22,021 nt of DNA from Caldifarciminota bacterium (GTDB lineage: Bacteria > Hydrothermota > Tepidihabitantia > Tepidihabitantales > JAOUPE01): NCBI GenBank assembly GCA_029880025.1, contig JAOUPE010000005.1:1-22021 (forward strand), given 5' to 3'. Position 1 is the stretch's first letter. The number at the start of each line of letters is the position of its first letter. Shown here piece after piece: positions 15,189 through 22,021 of the stretch. Under the pieces are notes generated by a model. That model saw only the letters and a program-made list of their open reading frames with translations. It was not told the DNA's origin and searched no databases. The position numbers and the translations under genes are program-made.

Positions 15189-15662
15189 ATGTCTAAAATG
15201 GTTTCTGTAATAGAAATTGTGGTTGGAAGTGTTCTGGGTACTGGCTATATACCATTGGCACCAGCTACTTTTGCTTCGCTTTTGACAATTCCTTTGATTC
15301 TTCTATTAAATCCTTTACCAATTGCTTATTTTCTGTCCACGGTTGGATTTTTCTTCATCGGTGTATATTTGGCCAACGATTTGGAGAAGATTTGGGGTAA
15401 GGATGCTCGAAAGATTACGATTGATGAATTAGTTGGCATGCTTATTACATTCTGCCTGATTCCATTGCCGAATGCTACTGGTCCACGCCTTGTGGTTATT
15501 CTTGTCGGATTCTTACTATTCCGATTTTTCGATATCGTTAAATTACCTTTGATTAAAAAATCTCAAGAGCTACCAAAAGGATTTGGGGTGATGATCGATG
15601 ACTTACTAGCCGGGATTCTGGCTAATCTGTGTTTAAGATTTCTAATTATAATATTTATTTAA
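15189..15662 (+). CDS. pgpA: Phosphatidylglycerophosphatase A
   Basis: 157 residues, the family length. PgpA removes the phosphate from phosphatidylglycerol phosphate in the inner membrane to make phosphatidylglycerol. Motifs present: GTGYIPLAPATFASL (18-32; family usually APGTxGSL, so two glycines are replaced by alanine), ITIDELVGM (77-85) with the catalytic acidic residues, FRFFDIVKLP (111-120) and GFGVMIDDLLAGI (132-144). Three or four hydrophobic helices fit a membrane enzyme. ATG 15198 is an alternative start; neither has a clear Shine-Dalgarno. The stop TAA overlaps the cinA start (TAATG). Confidence 0.9.
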   Translation: MSKMVSVIEIVVGSVLGTGYIPLAPATFASLLTIPLILLLNPLPIAYFLSTVGFFFIGVYLANDLEKIWGKDARKITIDELVGMLITFCLIPLPNATGPRLVVILVGFLLFRFFDIVKLPLIKKSQELPKGFGVMIDDLLAGILANLCLRFLIIIFI

Positions 15663-16894
15663 TGATGCTGTCTTGTGAACTCCTAATCATTGGCAGTGAA
15701 ATTATTGCCGGCAAGATTGCGGATACTAATTCCGGTTTTTTAGCACAAAAGCTTTTTGATATGGGCATTCAGCTTACTCGAATAACCATAATTGGTGATA
15801 AGAAGGAAGAGATAATGGTTGGTTTAGGAGAGGCAATAAGCCGCTCTGACCTTGTATTAACTGCCGGTGGTCTTGGACCGACCCCGGATGACAATACTAC
15901 TGCAATTGCCGCTAAAATTTTTAACCGACGTCTAATCTTAGATGAGAGTCTTTTAGAACAGATTGAAAAACATTTCGCCAAAATCAAGAAAAAGATGCCT
16001 GAGGCTTTGACCCGTCAGGCATTAGTTCCGCAGGGCGCAGTGCTTCTGGAAAACCCAGTTGGTATGGCACCGGGTTTAATTCTAAAGAATGGTACAAAAA
16101 CAATAATTCTTTTGCCTGGAGTACCAATTGAGCTGGAAAAGGTTTTTGTGTCAGGGGTCATTCCTTTTTTGGAGGGTTCTTATTCCTTAAAACCAGTTAT
16201 GACCAAGACAATTCGGACGACCAATATTGCCGAATCAGAAATCTTTGAGAAGATATCCCGATACTTTGTCCGCCATAAAGGCGTTGAGGTTGCTTATCTG
16301 CCCCAGCACACCGGTGTTGATATTAGAATCTGGACCGATAAAGACAAAAAACTACTTGTGGCATGCGAAAAAGAGATTGTTTCAAGATTAAAACTTTATG
16401 TATATGGTTTTAATACGACGAACATCGAAGAAGTTGTTGGGCAAATTTTAAGAAAAAAGAAACTCACAATTGCTACAGCCGAATCCTGCACTGCCGGATT
16501 GGTGGCTGACCGAATCACAGATGTGCCGGGTAGTTCTGAATATTTTATTGGCGGGGTCGTTGCTTATAGTAATGAAATTAAGAAATTGGTCTGCGGGGTA
16601 AAACAAGAGACATTAAACAAATTTGGTGCGGTAGGCAAAGAGACGGTATTAGAAATGGCAAAAGGAATTAAGGAACATTATAAAACCGACATCGGTCTTT
16701 CGATTTCTGGTATTGCTGGTCCGAGTGGTGGTACTCCGAAAAAGCCGGTCGGACTTGTCTATTTCGGTATTGCAATGAAAAGAAGTGCCAACTTCGAAGA
16801 GAGAATATTTTCTGGTAACCGAAGAATGATTAAAGAAAAAGCAGCAATGGCTGCAATTGATTTGTTAAGAATAACTTTAGAATCAGGAGTTTAA
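15662..16894 (+). CDS. cinA: CinA: MoCF-like N-domain plus nicotinamide-nucleotide amidohydrolase
   Basis: 410 residues from ATG 15662, which shares its A with the pgpA stop. The N-terminal COG1058 domain (1-about 170) has LIIGSEIIAGKIADTN and TAGGLGPTPDDNT (67-79), typical of the ADP-ribose/NMN-related pyrophosphatase fold. The C-terminal PncC domain (about 255-410) has TAESCTAGL (272-280), the catalytic serine region, VPGSSEYFIGG, VAYSNEIK and SGIAGPSGG (349-357). The family hydrolyses NMN to nicotinate mononucleotide in NAD recycling; the old competence/damage label comes from the cinA-recA operons of Gram-positives. The frame is also open from 15629, but conserved sequence starts at 15662. 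thpR follows three bases later, a common neighbour. Confidence 0.93.
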   Translation: MMLSCELLIIGSEIIAGKIADTNSGFLAQKLFDMGIQLTRITIIGDKKEEIMVGLGEAISRSDLVLTAGGLGPTPDDNTTAIAAKIFNRRLILDESLLEQIEKHFAKIKKKMPEALTRQALVPQGAVLLENPVGMAPGLILKNGTKTIILLPGVPIELEKVFVSGVIPFLEGSYSLKPVMTKTIRTTNIAESEIFEKISRYFVRHKGVEVAYLPQHTGVDIRIWTDKDKKLLVACEKEIVSRLKLYVYGFNTTNIEEVVGQILRKKKLTIATAESCTAGLVADRITDVPGSSEYFIGGVVAYSNEIKKLVCGVKQETLNKFGAVGKETVLEMAKGIKEHYKTDIGLSISGIAGPSGGTPKKPVGLVYFGIAMKRSANFEERIFSGNRRMIKEKAAMAAIDLLRITLESGV

Positions 16895-16897
16895 ATT

Positions 16898-17482
16898 ATG
16901 ATGAGGTCATTTATTGCTATTGAAATTCCTAAAGGGGTGAGGGACGGGATAAGTAAGATTATTGCTGATTTTAAAAAATCAGATTATCCAGTACGTTGGG
17001 TAGCTAATGAAAATCTTCATTTGACACTGGTGTTCCTGGGCGAGGTTGCGGAAAAATTTTTAGATGAAGTTAAGGAACAACTTGCTTCGGTGGCAAAGCT
17101 GGTAAAACCATTTGAAGCCAATTTAAATGGGCTTGGCGCTTTTCCGTCTCAAAGGTCACCGCGTGTAATTTGGATCGGAATGGATAAAGGTAAAAATGAA
17201 GTTAGTGATTTACAGGTAAAAATTGAGCAAGCGCTTGGCACAATCGGTTTTAAACCAGAAGATAGAAAATTTCATCCCCATTTAACGATTGGCAGAGTAA
17301 AGGGTTTTATTAAAGATGCGTCTAAGATTTTTGAGAATAATTACACCAGTCCTGACCTCCCAGTAAATTCAATTGTGTTATTCAAAAGCACCCTTCGGCC
17401 CGAAGGTCCGATTTACGAAAAAATCCAGGAATTCTATTTCGGAGCGCCTCCGCCGAAGGCTTCTGGGTCCGAAGGCGGATAA
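16898..17482 (+). CDS. thpR: RNA 2',3'-cyclic phosphodiesterase ThpR (2H family)
   Basis: 194 residues. The two catalytic HxT motifs of the 2H phosphoesterases are present: HLTLVFLGEV (His41, Thr43) and HPHLTIGRVKG (His128, Thr130). The C-terminal signature STLRPEGPIYEKIQEF is also as in the family, which opens RNA 2',3'-cyclic phosphates and was first described as a 2'-5' RNA ligase. The last 13 residues, GAPPPKASGSEGG, are low-complexity and not family-like. They are encoded by an inverted-repeat block (17449-17479), so they look like an addition. AGGAG 8 bases upstream of ATG 16898, inside cinA, is the Shine-Dalgarno; ATG 16901 is an alternative. Confidence 0.92.
   Translation: MMRSFIAIEIPKGVRDGISKIIADFKKSDYPVRWVANENLHLTLVFLGEVAEKFLDEVKEQLASVAKLVKPFEANLNGLGAFPSQRSPRVIWIGMDKGKNEVSDLQVKIEQALGTIGFKPEDRKFHPHLTIGRVKGFIKDASKIFENNYTSPDLPVNSIVLFKSTLRPEGPIYEKIQEFYFGAPPPKASGSEGG
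17392..17406. repeat. 15-bp palindrome in the thpR 3' part
   Basis: CCTTCGG-C-CCGAAGG is perfect. It encodes the conserved LRPEGP region, so it may be ordinary coding sequence. However, its arm CCGAAGG recurs twice more within 80 bases (17453 and 17469). Confidence 0.45.
17449..17479. repeat. Inverted-repeat element forming the thpR C-terminus
   Basis: TCCGCC (17449-17454) and GGCGGA (17474-17479) are reverse complements enclosing the small palindrome GAAG-G-CTTC (17455-17463). CCGAAGGC occurs as a direct repeat at 17453 and 17469. The GC content is far above the surroundings. The block encodes PPKASGSEGG and runs to 3 bases before the thpR stop. Confidence 0.55.
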
Positions 17483-17520
17483 AACATATTTTGTATTTCA
17501 ATAACCTCCAAAGGATTTTA

Positions 17521-17592
17521 CAACGAAAGCACGAAATTTTGATAAAAACGAAAAAGAACGAAGGATTATTTCGTGGCTTTCGTGTTTTCGTG
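17521..17592. repeat. Heptamer island B: ACGAAA-type units, forward then inverted
   Basis: Forward units are AACGAAA (17522), CACGAAA (17530), AACGAAA (17547) and AACGAAG (17557). Inverted units are TTTCGTG at 17569, 17578 and 17586. The steps are mostly 8-10 bases and the two halves form a dyad. It lies in the 196-base gap between thpR and rarA. The architecture copies island A at 8916-9056 with a different consensus. Confidence 0.6.
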
Positions 17593-17641
17593 GCAACCTT
17601 TCTTCTCTTCGGGGAGAATTGGGTGTTTCCCCTCATTTAAG

Positions 17642-17672
17642 TCTTGACATATTTATAAGTCAAGATTAACAT
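17642..17672 (+). promoter_or_regulatory. rarA promoter overlapped by a 24-bp dyad
   Basis: TTGACA (17644-17649), a 17-base spacer and TAACAT (17667-17672), with ATG six bases further on. TCTTGAC (17642-17648) and GTCAAGA (17659-17665) are perfect reverse complements separated by 10 AT-only bases. The dyad covers the -35 box and most of the spacer, where a repressor would block polymerase. Confidence 0.55.
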
Positions 17673-17678
17673 TGATTG

Positions 17679-18968
17679 ATGGAGCTTTTCTCCGATAAAA
17701 ATATATTCGACAAGCCATTAGCCGACCGGTTAAGACCAAAGAATATTAATGAAATTTTAGGGCAGAACCATCTTTTAGCTAAAGGAAAGCCTTTGCGCAC
17801 AATGATTGAAAAAGGGGAACTACATTCGATGATTTTCTGGGGACCGCCCGGCTCGGGAAAGACGACATTGGCATTACTCCTTGCTCAATTTACCAAAGCC
17901 AATTTTGTTGCGTTCAGTGCGGCAACTTCAGGAGTGGCAGATATTAGAAACGTTATCAAGCAAGCCGAATATGAGCGGAAGTTTCACAATAAACGGACGA
18001 TTCTTTTTGTCGATGAGATTCATCGTTTCAACAAAGCCCAGCAAGATGCATTTCTTCCTCACGTCGAATCAGGCAGAATCGTCCTGATTGGCGCCACTAC
18101 CGAAAATCCTTCCTTTGAAGTTATTTCACCCTTACTCTCTCGGTCTAAAGTCTACGTTCTACAGCAACTCTCGCCTGATGATTTGAAAAAGATACTGAAA
18201 CGGGCACTTGATTCAGAAATTGGGCTGAAGCCATTCAATCCATCAGTCGATGATAAAGCATTAGATTATATTGCAGTAATTGCCGATGGCGATGCTCGAC
18301 AGGCTTTAAATACTTTGGAGCTGGCGGTGATGTCAACTGAAACGGATTCGAAAAATAAACGACACATAACTTCTGAGATTATTGAAGATGTGGTACAGCG
18401 AAAATTCCTGCTTTACGACAAGAGCGGCGAAGAGCATTATAATCTAATTTCCGCTTTGCATAAATGTCTGCGTGATTCGGACCCGGATGCTTCAGTATAC
18501 TGGTTAGCCCGGATGCTTGAAGCCGGTGAAGACCCTCTTTATATTGCCCGGCGTCTGGTCCGGTTTGCCTCCGAGGATATTGGCAATGCTGACCCCCAGG
18601 CTTTAGTGGTTGCCAATGCAGTAAAAGAGGCAGTAGATTTTGTTGGCATGCCCGAATGCAATACCGCTTTAGCTCAAGCTTGTATTTATTTAGCCTTAGC
18701 TCCAAAATCGAATGCGGTCTATAAGGCTTATGAAGCGGCAAAACGGGATGCATTGGAAACGATTGCCGAACCGGTTCCAATACATTTAAGGAATCCGGTC
18801 ACGGGGTTGATGAAAAAATTAGGTTACGGCAAAGGATACAAATATGCTCATGATTATCCGCAAGCCAAAGTGAATCAAGAACATTTTCCCAAATCGCTAA
18901 GGGGGCGAAAATACTATTTTCCTACCGAACGAGGATTCGAGGCAAAATTTAAGAAAGAAAAGAAATAA
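17679..18968 (+). CDS. rarA: Replication-associated recombination protein RarA (MgsA/WRNIP1 family AAA+ ATPase)
   Basis: 429 residues from ATG 17679, the family length. The N-terminal LADRLRPKNINEILGQNHL is the clamp-loader-like entry. The AAA+ core has Walker A GPPGSGKTT (about 55-63), Walker B ILFVDEIHRFNK (about 108-119), sensor 1 IGATTENPSFEV and the arginine-finger segment LLSRSKVYVL. The C-terminal tetramerisation part contains SAMIRGSDPDA-type LRDSDPDASVYWLARMLEAGE, DIGNADP and the tail VTGLMKKLGYGKGYKYAHDYP. RarA acts at stalled forks with SSB and RecA. TTG 17676 directly precedes ATG 17679. No Shine-Dalgarno is present, and the promoter places the transcript start near the ATG, so the mRNA is probably leaderless. 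Confidence 0.94.
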   Translation: MELFSDKNIFDKPLADRLRPKNINEILGQNHLLAKGKPLRTMIEKGELHSMIFWGPPGSGKTTLALLLAQFTKANFVAFSAATSGVADIRNVIKQAEYERKFHNKRTILFVDEIHRFNKAQQDAFLPHVESGRIVLIGATTENPSFEVISPLLSRSKVYVLQQLSPDDLKKILKRALDSEIGLKPFNPSVDDKALDYIAVIADGDARQALNTLELAVMSTETDSKNKRHITSEIIEDVVQRKFLLYDKSGEEHYNLISALHKCLRDSDPDASVYWLARMLEAGEDPLYIARRLVRFASEDIGNADPQALVVANAVKEAVDFVGMPECNTALAQACIYLALAPKSNAVYKAYEAAKRDALETIAEPVPIHLRNPVTGLMKKLGYGKGYKYAHDYPQAKVNQEHFPKSLRGRKYYFPTERGFEAKFKKEKK

Positions 18969-19039
18969 GTAGCAGGTTTATACCGGATAGCTTTTAAAAA
19001 TATCTGAAAAACTCAAATGCTTTTTAGGCATTTAGAAGC

Positions 19040-20872
19040 ATGAAATTAAAAAAGGAACTCAATCTATTCGATATTTTCTGTATCACTTCAGGTGCAATGA
19101 TCAGTTCTGGTCTGTTTATTCTGCCAGGACTGGCTCATGCTCAAGCCGGTCCAGCCGTATTTATCTCTTACTTTTTGGCTGGGCTCTTAGCAATTACTGG
19201 TATGTTAAGTCAAGCCGAACTTGCCTCAGCCATGCCCAAAGCCGGCGGAACATACTTTTATGTGACACGGACATTGGGACCAGCAGTCGGCACGGTTGAT
19301 GGGTTGATAACCTGGTTTTCTTTGTCTTTAAAAAGTGCTTTTGCATTGGTTGGGATGTCTGCTTTCACTATTTTGCTGATTAATCTTGATATTCGTCTAA
19401 TCGGAGTGGTATTATGCCTTATTTTTATTCTAATTAACCTTATTGGTATTAAAGAAGCCGGAACCGTACAAATTGTTCTGGTCTTAGGACTTTTTGGCGC
19501 ACTATTACTCTATATCATTCTGGGTCTGCCGGCAATTAAAGCTCAAAACCTTCTACCCTTTGCTCCCAAAGGATTTTCCGCAATTTTGTCTACAGCCGGA
19601 TTTGTTTTTGTATCTTACGGAGGTTTATTAAAGATTGCCAGTCTTGCCGAAGAGGTGAAGAATCCAGGCAAAACTATCCCATTAGGAATGATTTTATCCC
19701 ATTTGATTGTGACCCTTCTTTATATGATAGTTGTTTTTGTGACTACCGGTGTTCTTAGTGGGGATAAACTCGATTATTCCCTTACCCCGATTTCGGATGG
19801 CGCAGCGGTTTTTATGGGAGGATGGGGTAAAATATTTTTCGGCATTGCAGCGATTCTGGCATTTGTTTCGACCGCTAATGCCGGAATCATGTCGGCATCA
19901 AGATATCCGCTGGCTTTGGGTCGGGATGGTTTATTGCCCGAATTTCTCGGCAGTGTTAACCAAAGATTTAAGACACCCCATTTTGCAATCCTTATTACTG
20001 GTTTATTCATGATTGTTGTGCTTTTCTTAAGGTTAACAATTTTGGTAAAAGTTGCCTCAACCGTTCTTATCCTAACTTATATGTTTTCTTGTTTATCGGT
20101 CATCATCATGCGCGAAAGTCATCTGCAAAATTATCAGCCGATTTTCCGTGCACCTTTATATCCCTGGATACAAATTATTGGATTAATCGGTTTTGGATTT
20201 TTACTGTTTGAAATGGGCAGAGAGGCTTTGTTGATAAGTGCAATATTTATTGTCGGTGGACTCTTTATCTACTGGTTCTATGGTCGGATAAGAACCAGTC
20301 AAGAATATGCACTGCTTCATCTAATCGAACGCATCACGGCAAAAGAACTTACTACCCATTCTTTGGAAACCGAACTCAAGGAAATAATTCGGGAAAGGGA
20401 TGAGATAGTAAAAGACCGGTTTGACCATATAATTGAAGAAAGTATAGTTTTAGATATTAATCAGGCAATTAGTCTTGAAGAGTTTTTCCGATTGGTTGCC
20501 GAATCAATGTCCGACCGGTTAGCTATTAAAGCCGATGCCCTTTTCCAATCGCTGATTAATCGAGAAAGAGAAAACACAACCGTATTGAATCCAGACCTTG
20601 CAGTACCGCATATAATCATTGATGGTGAACATAAATTTGATATTCTTTTGGCTCGTTGTAAACAAGGAATCTTATTCTCAAAGAAGGCACCAAAAGTTCA
20701 TTCGGTATTTGTTCTGGTCGGAACAAGGGATGAGCGTAACTTTCATCTGCGCGCGCTTGCCTCAATTGCTCAAATCGTTCAAGAGTTTAGTTTTGAGAGG
20801 AAATGGATGAAAGCAAAGAATAAAGAGACATTGCGCGATATTGTTCTATTAGGAAAGAGAAGAAGACATTAA
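19040..20872 (+). CDS. APC-family amino acid permease fused to a PTS EIIA-like domain
   Basis: 610 residues. Residues 1-about 418 form a 12-helix APC-superfamily transporter: the first helix has the substrate-binding Gly signature ISSGLFILPG (21-30), MPKAGGTYFYVTRTLGP (65-81) is the classic second motif, and AEEVKNPGKTIP (203-214) and SASRYPLALGRDGLLP (285-300) are also standard. After a charged coiled-coil-like linker (419-460), residues about 461-605 resemble a PTS EIIA type-2 domain, with NPDLAVPHI carrying the active-site-type His524 and FVLVGTRDERNFHLRALASIAQ matching the EIIA core. It probably imports amino acids across the inner membrane; the EIIA part may sense phosphorylation state. 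An inverted repeat, ATGCTT/AAGCAT (19017-19041), overlaps the start codon, and no Shine-Dalgarno is seen. Confidence 0.85.
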   Translation: MKLKKELNLFDIFCITSGAMISSGLFILPGLAHAQAGPAVFISYFLAGLLAITGMLSQAELASAMPKAGGTYFYVTRTLGPAVGTVDGLITWFSLSLKSAFALVGMSAFTILLINLDIRLIGVVLCLIFILINLIGIKEAGTVQIVLVLGLFGALLLYIILGLPAIKAQNLLPFAPKGFSAILSTAGFVFVSYGGLLKIASLAEEVKNPGKTIPLGMILSHLIVTLLYMIVVFVTTGVLSGDKLDYSLTPISDGAAVFMGGWGKIFFGIAAILAFVSTANAGIMSASRYPLALGRDGLLPEFLGSVNQRFKTPHFAILITGLFMIVVLFLRLTILVKVASTVLILTYMFSCLSVIIMRESHLQNYQPIFRAPLYPWIQIIGLIGFGFLLFEMGREALLISAIFIVGGLFIYWFYGRIRTSQEYALLHLIERITAKELTTHSLETELKEIIRERDEIVKDRFDHIIEESIVLDINQAISLEEFFRLVAESMSDRLAIKADALFQSLINRERENTTVLNPDLAVPHIIIDGEHKFDILLARCKQGILFSKKAPKVHSVFVLVGTRDERNFHLRALASIAQIVQEFSFERKWMKAKNKETLRDIVLLGKRRRH

Positions 20873-20889
20873 TTCTAATTTAGGAAACA

Positions 20890-20906
20890 ATCCGCCTCAG
20901 GCGGAT
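20890..20906. repeat. 17-bp palindrome downstream of the permease
   Basis: ATCCGCCT-C-AGGCGGAT is perfect around a central C. It has the same CCNGCCTCAGGCNGG core as the copy inside pdxJ at 12366-12382. GC content is far above the flanks. A following T-run is lacking, so it is not a terminator. Confidence 0.7.
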
Positions 20907-20998
20907 GACCCCCTAAGTTATAAGCCATCCCATAGCAAAATTAGATATAAAATATTCAAAAATTAGGAGGATAGACGAAATTTCGCCTCGATTTTGAA

Positions 20999-21013
20999 GT
21001 GCCTAATAGGCAC
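20999..21013. terminator. Possible bidirectional terminator between convergent genes
   Basis: GTGCCTA-A-TAGGCAC is a perfect dyad. On the plus strand it is followed by AATTTTATATT and on the minus strand by TTCAAAAT. The position is ideal for both genes, but the U-runs are poor. Confidence 0.4.
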
Positions 21014-21058
21014 AATTTTATATTATGAAGAATGCGTCCGCTTTATTTCTAAAAACCC

Positions 21059-22021
21059 TTAGCGCGTTAAAATCACCTTTCCTTGATATTGCAGGTTCGC
21101 CGAAGAGATATTATAGAAGTAGACTCCGGAATTTGCTAAATTCCCATCTTTTTTTCTGCCATTCCAGGTTATTGTCGGTTTATCGGTTTCAAGTTCATTG
21201 ACTGACTTACCAGTGATGTCGAAGATAGAAATTTTGGTTTTTCCGAGATTTGGTGTGAAAATGAATTTTACTGAGTTACAGAAAGGATTGGGCAAAGCGG
21301 TTACGACGAATCGTTTTAATTTCGTTTGTTCGGTTTCAGCGATTCCGAGCGGGTTGTAACAATCAAAATATAAGTTTCCAGTGATTGGATAATCTTCAGC
21401 ATTATGGTAAATCATGCCGATAAACCATGTATCTCCAATAATTGGTACATTATGGGCAAATTCGAGATGTCGTTCTTCAATTGCATCCCCATTGAATGTG
21501 CATCTTCCCATATCAATCCAGGTGTCTTGATTAGACGGTCGGGCAAATAGTCCACAGTCATGCACCGTATCACTAGGAATAATCAAAAATGCCTGATAAC
21601 CGATATAAGTGTTGCCGTTAACATCGGCTCCGACTGTTGGATAACGAGCATAAGTCTGAGGTGCGGTCGAGTCGCCGCCAACCAATTTTTTACCTTTGAA
21701 GTGCCAGTTTCCAGCTATACCTGAATCCGGGCGATAGACCCAAATTTCACCATAATCAAGATTTGCTGTTGCCATTTTAAATGCTACCACCGGGGTATCA
21801 CGTACCACTTCACAATCATAGGCATCCCACCAGCCTTTTACATCGGTCATATCAGAATAAGGTGGTGTATTCTGCCAGATTACTTGTGGGTCGGTCCAGG
21901 TTTCACCATAGTTAAATGATTCACAAAAATAGGGCCAATAGCGGTCGGTGCCGGTTTGTTGGCGCAACCAAAAGAAGAATATATAACCATCACTGCCAAA
22001 CCGGAAATGGGAACCAGCCAT
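21059..22021 (-). CDS. Secreted protein with BNR/sialidase-like repeat and T9SS sorting domain (partial, N-terminus outside window)
   Basis: 320 residues are visible up to the window edge. A Met codon sits at the very last bases, but there is no signal peptide, so the real start is almost certainly beyond the window. The sequence FGSDGYIFFFWL and SFNYGETWTDPQVIW (Asp-box-like SxNxGxTW) suggests a sialidase/BNR-type beta-propeller. VVAFKMATANLDYGEIWVYR and VGADVNGNTYIGYQ continue that style. Residues about 240-320 are the Ig-like sorting tail: TALPNPFCNSVKFIF, ISIFDITGKSVNEL, ITWNGRKKDG and LANSGVYFYNI, ending in KVILTR. It is the second protein in this window with such a tail. The ligand or substrate cannot be told. 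Confidence 0.75.
   Translation of the reverse strand: MAGSHFRFGSDGYIFFFWLRQQTGTDRYWPYFCESFNYGETWTDPQVIWQNTPPYSDMTDVKGWWDAYDCEVVRDTPVVAFKMATANLDYGEIWVYRPDSGIAGNWHFKGKKLVGGDSTAPQTYARYPTVGADVNGNTYIGYQAFLIIPSDTVHDCGLFARPSNQDTWIDMGRCTFNGDAIEERHLEFAHNVPIIGDTWFIGMIYHNAEDYPITGNLYFDCYNPLGIAETEQTKLKRFVVTALPNPFCNSVKFIFTPNLGKTKISIFDITGKSVNELETDKPTITWNGRKKDGNLANSGVYFYNISSANLQYQGKVILTR

Larger units (their letters stand above)
20873..21058. other. Convergent intergenic region with palindromes
   Basis: 186 bases between the permease and the convergent secreted-protein gene. It holds the perfect 17-bp palindrome at 20890-20906 and the terminator-like dyad at 20999-21013. I saw no open frame or RNA gene in it. 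Confidence 0.6.

Noticed and set aside
17602..17632. Hairpins around TTCTCTTCGGGGAGAA as a thpR terminator
   Set aside because: The stem is short, no T-run follows, and the site is more than 100 bases past thpR.
17382..17636. 84-codon minus-strand frame between thpR and rarA
   Set aside because: It covers the palindromic thpR tail and heptamer island B and overlaps thpR; the sequence is basic and repetitive, not protein-like.
1..22021. tRNA, rRNA, CRISPR array, transposase or defence genes
   Set aside because: None found: there is no cloverleaf-like segment, no evenly spaced direct repeats and no recognisable transposase, integrase or nuclease cluster.

Overview
The window is about 22 kb of bacterial chromosome, roughly 40% GC by eye. 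It is gene-dense, with housekeeping operons interleaved with large secreted proteins. Two secreted proteins end in the Ig-like C-terminal domain used as a type IX (Por) secretion sorting signal, and a PorV/PorQ-like outer-membrane barrel lies at the left end. This points to a diderm bacterium. The protein styles (CARDB-like spacer domains, Kelch propeller, FlgD/T9SS-like tails, DXP-dependent PdxJ, split SecD/SecF, YhaM-type nuclease) suggest an uncultured lineage of the WOR-3/Stahlbacteria or Cloacimonadota/KSB1 kind. That placement is inference; there is no rRNA gene to test it.

Layout. 1-2824 (+): the tail of an unidentified gene, a PorV/PorQ-like protein, a YhaM-type 3'-5' exonuclease and RsmG, whose 5' end lacks a normal start. 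2951-6985 (-): a 1344-residue secreted multidomain protein with a six-blade Kelch propeller, followed by a good intrinsic terminator. 6986-7392: a divergent regulatory region with two near-consensus sigma-70 promoters and long leaders. 7393-8838 (+): tryptophanase. 9124-11775 (-): a secreted serine esterase. 11864-15119 (+): pdxJ-secD-secF, each overlapping the next by ATGA. 15189-17482 (+): pgpA-cinA-thpR. 17679-18968 (+): rarA, probably leaderless. 19040-20872 (+): an APC amino acid permease fused to a PTS EIIA-like domain. 21059-22021 (-): the C-terminal part of another secreted, T9SS-tailed protein, cut by the window edge.

How the genes fit together. PdxJ makes pyridoxine 5'-phosphate, the precursor of the PLP cofactor that tryptophanase needs. 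SecDF drives export of the secreted proteins, which would then need a PorV-type outer-membrane route. PgpA, CinA, ThpR and RarA are routine lipid, NAD-salvage, RNA-end and replication-repair functions.

The most unusual material is not a gene. Short perfect palindromes sit in intergenic DNA and also in frame inside genes (esterase, pdxJ, and the 3' end of thpR). Two intergenic islands are built from heptamer-like units (CACYGAA and CACGAAA) in forward then reverse orientation. The start of rsmG is missing in a stretch that resembles such material. Promoters are of two kinds: long-leader with a Shine-Dalgarno (propeller gene, tnaA) and ultra-short or no leader (esterase, pdxJ, rarA). I saw no tRNA, rRNA, CRISPR array, transposase or phage gene.
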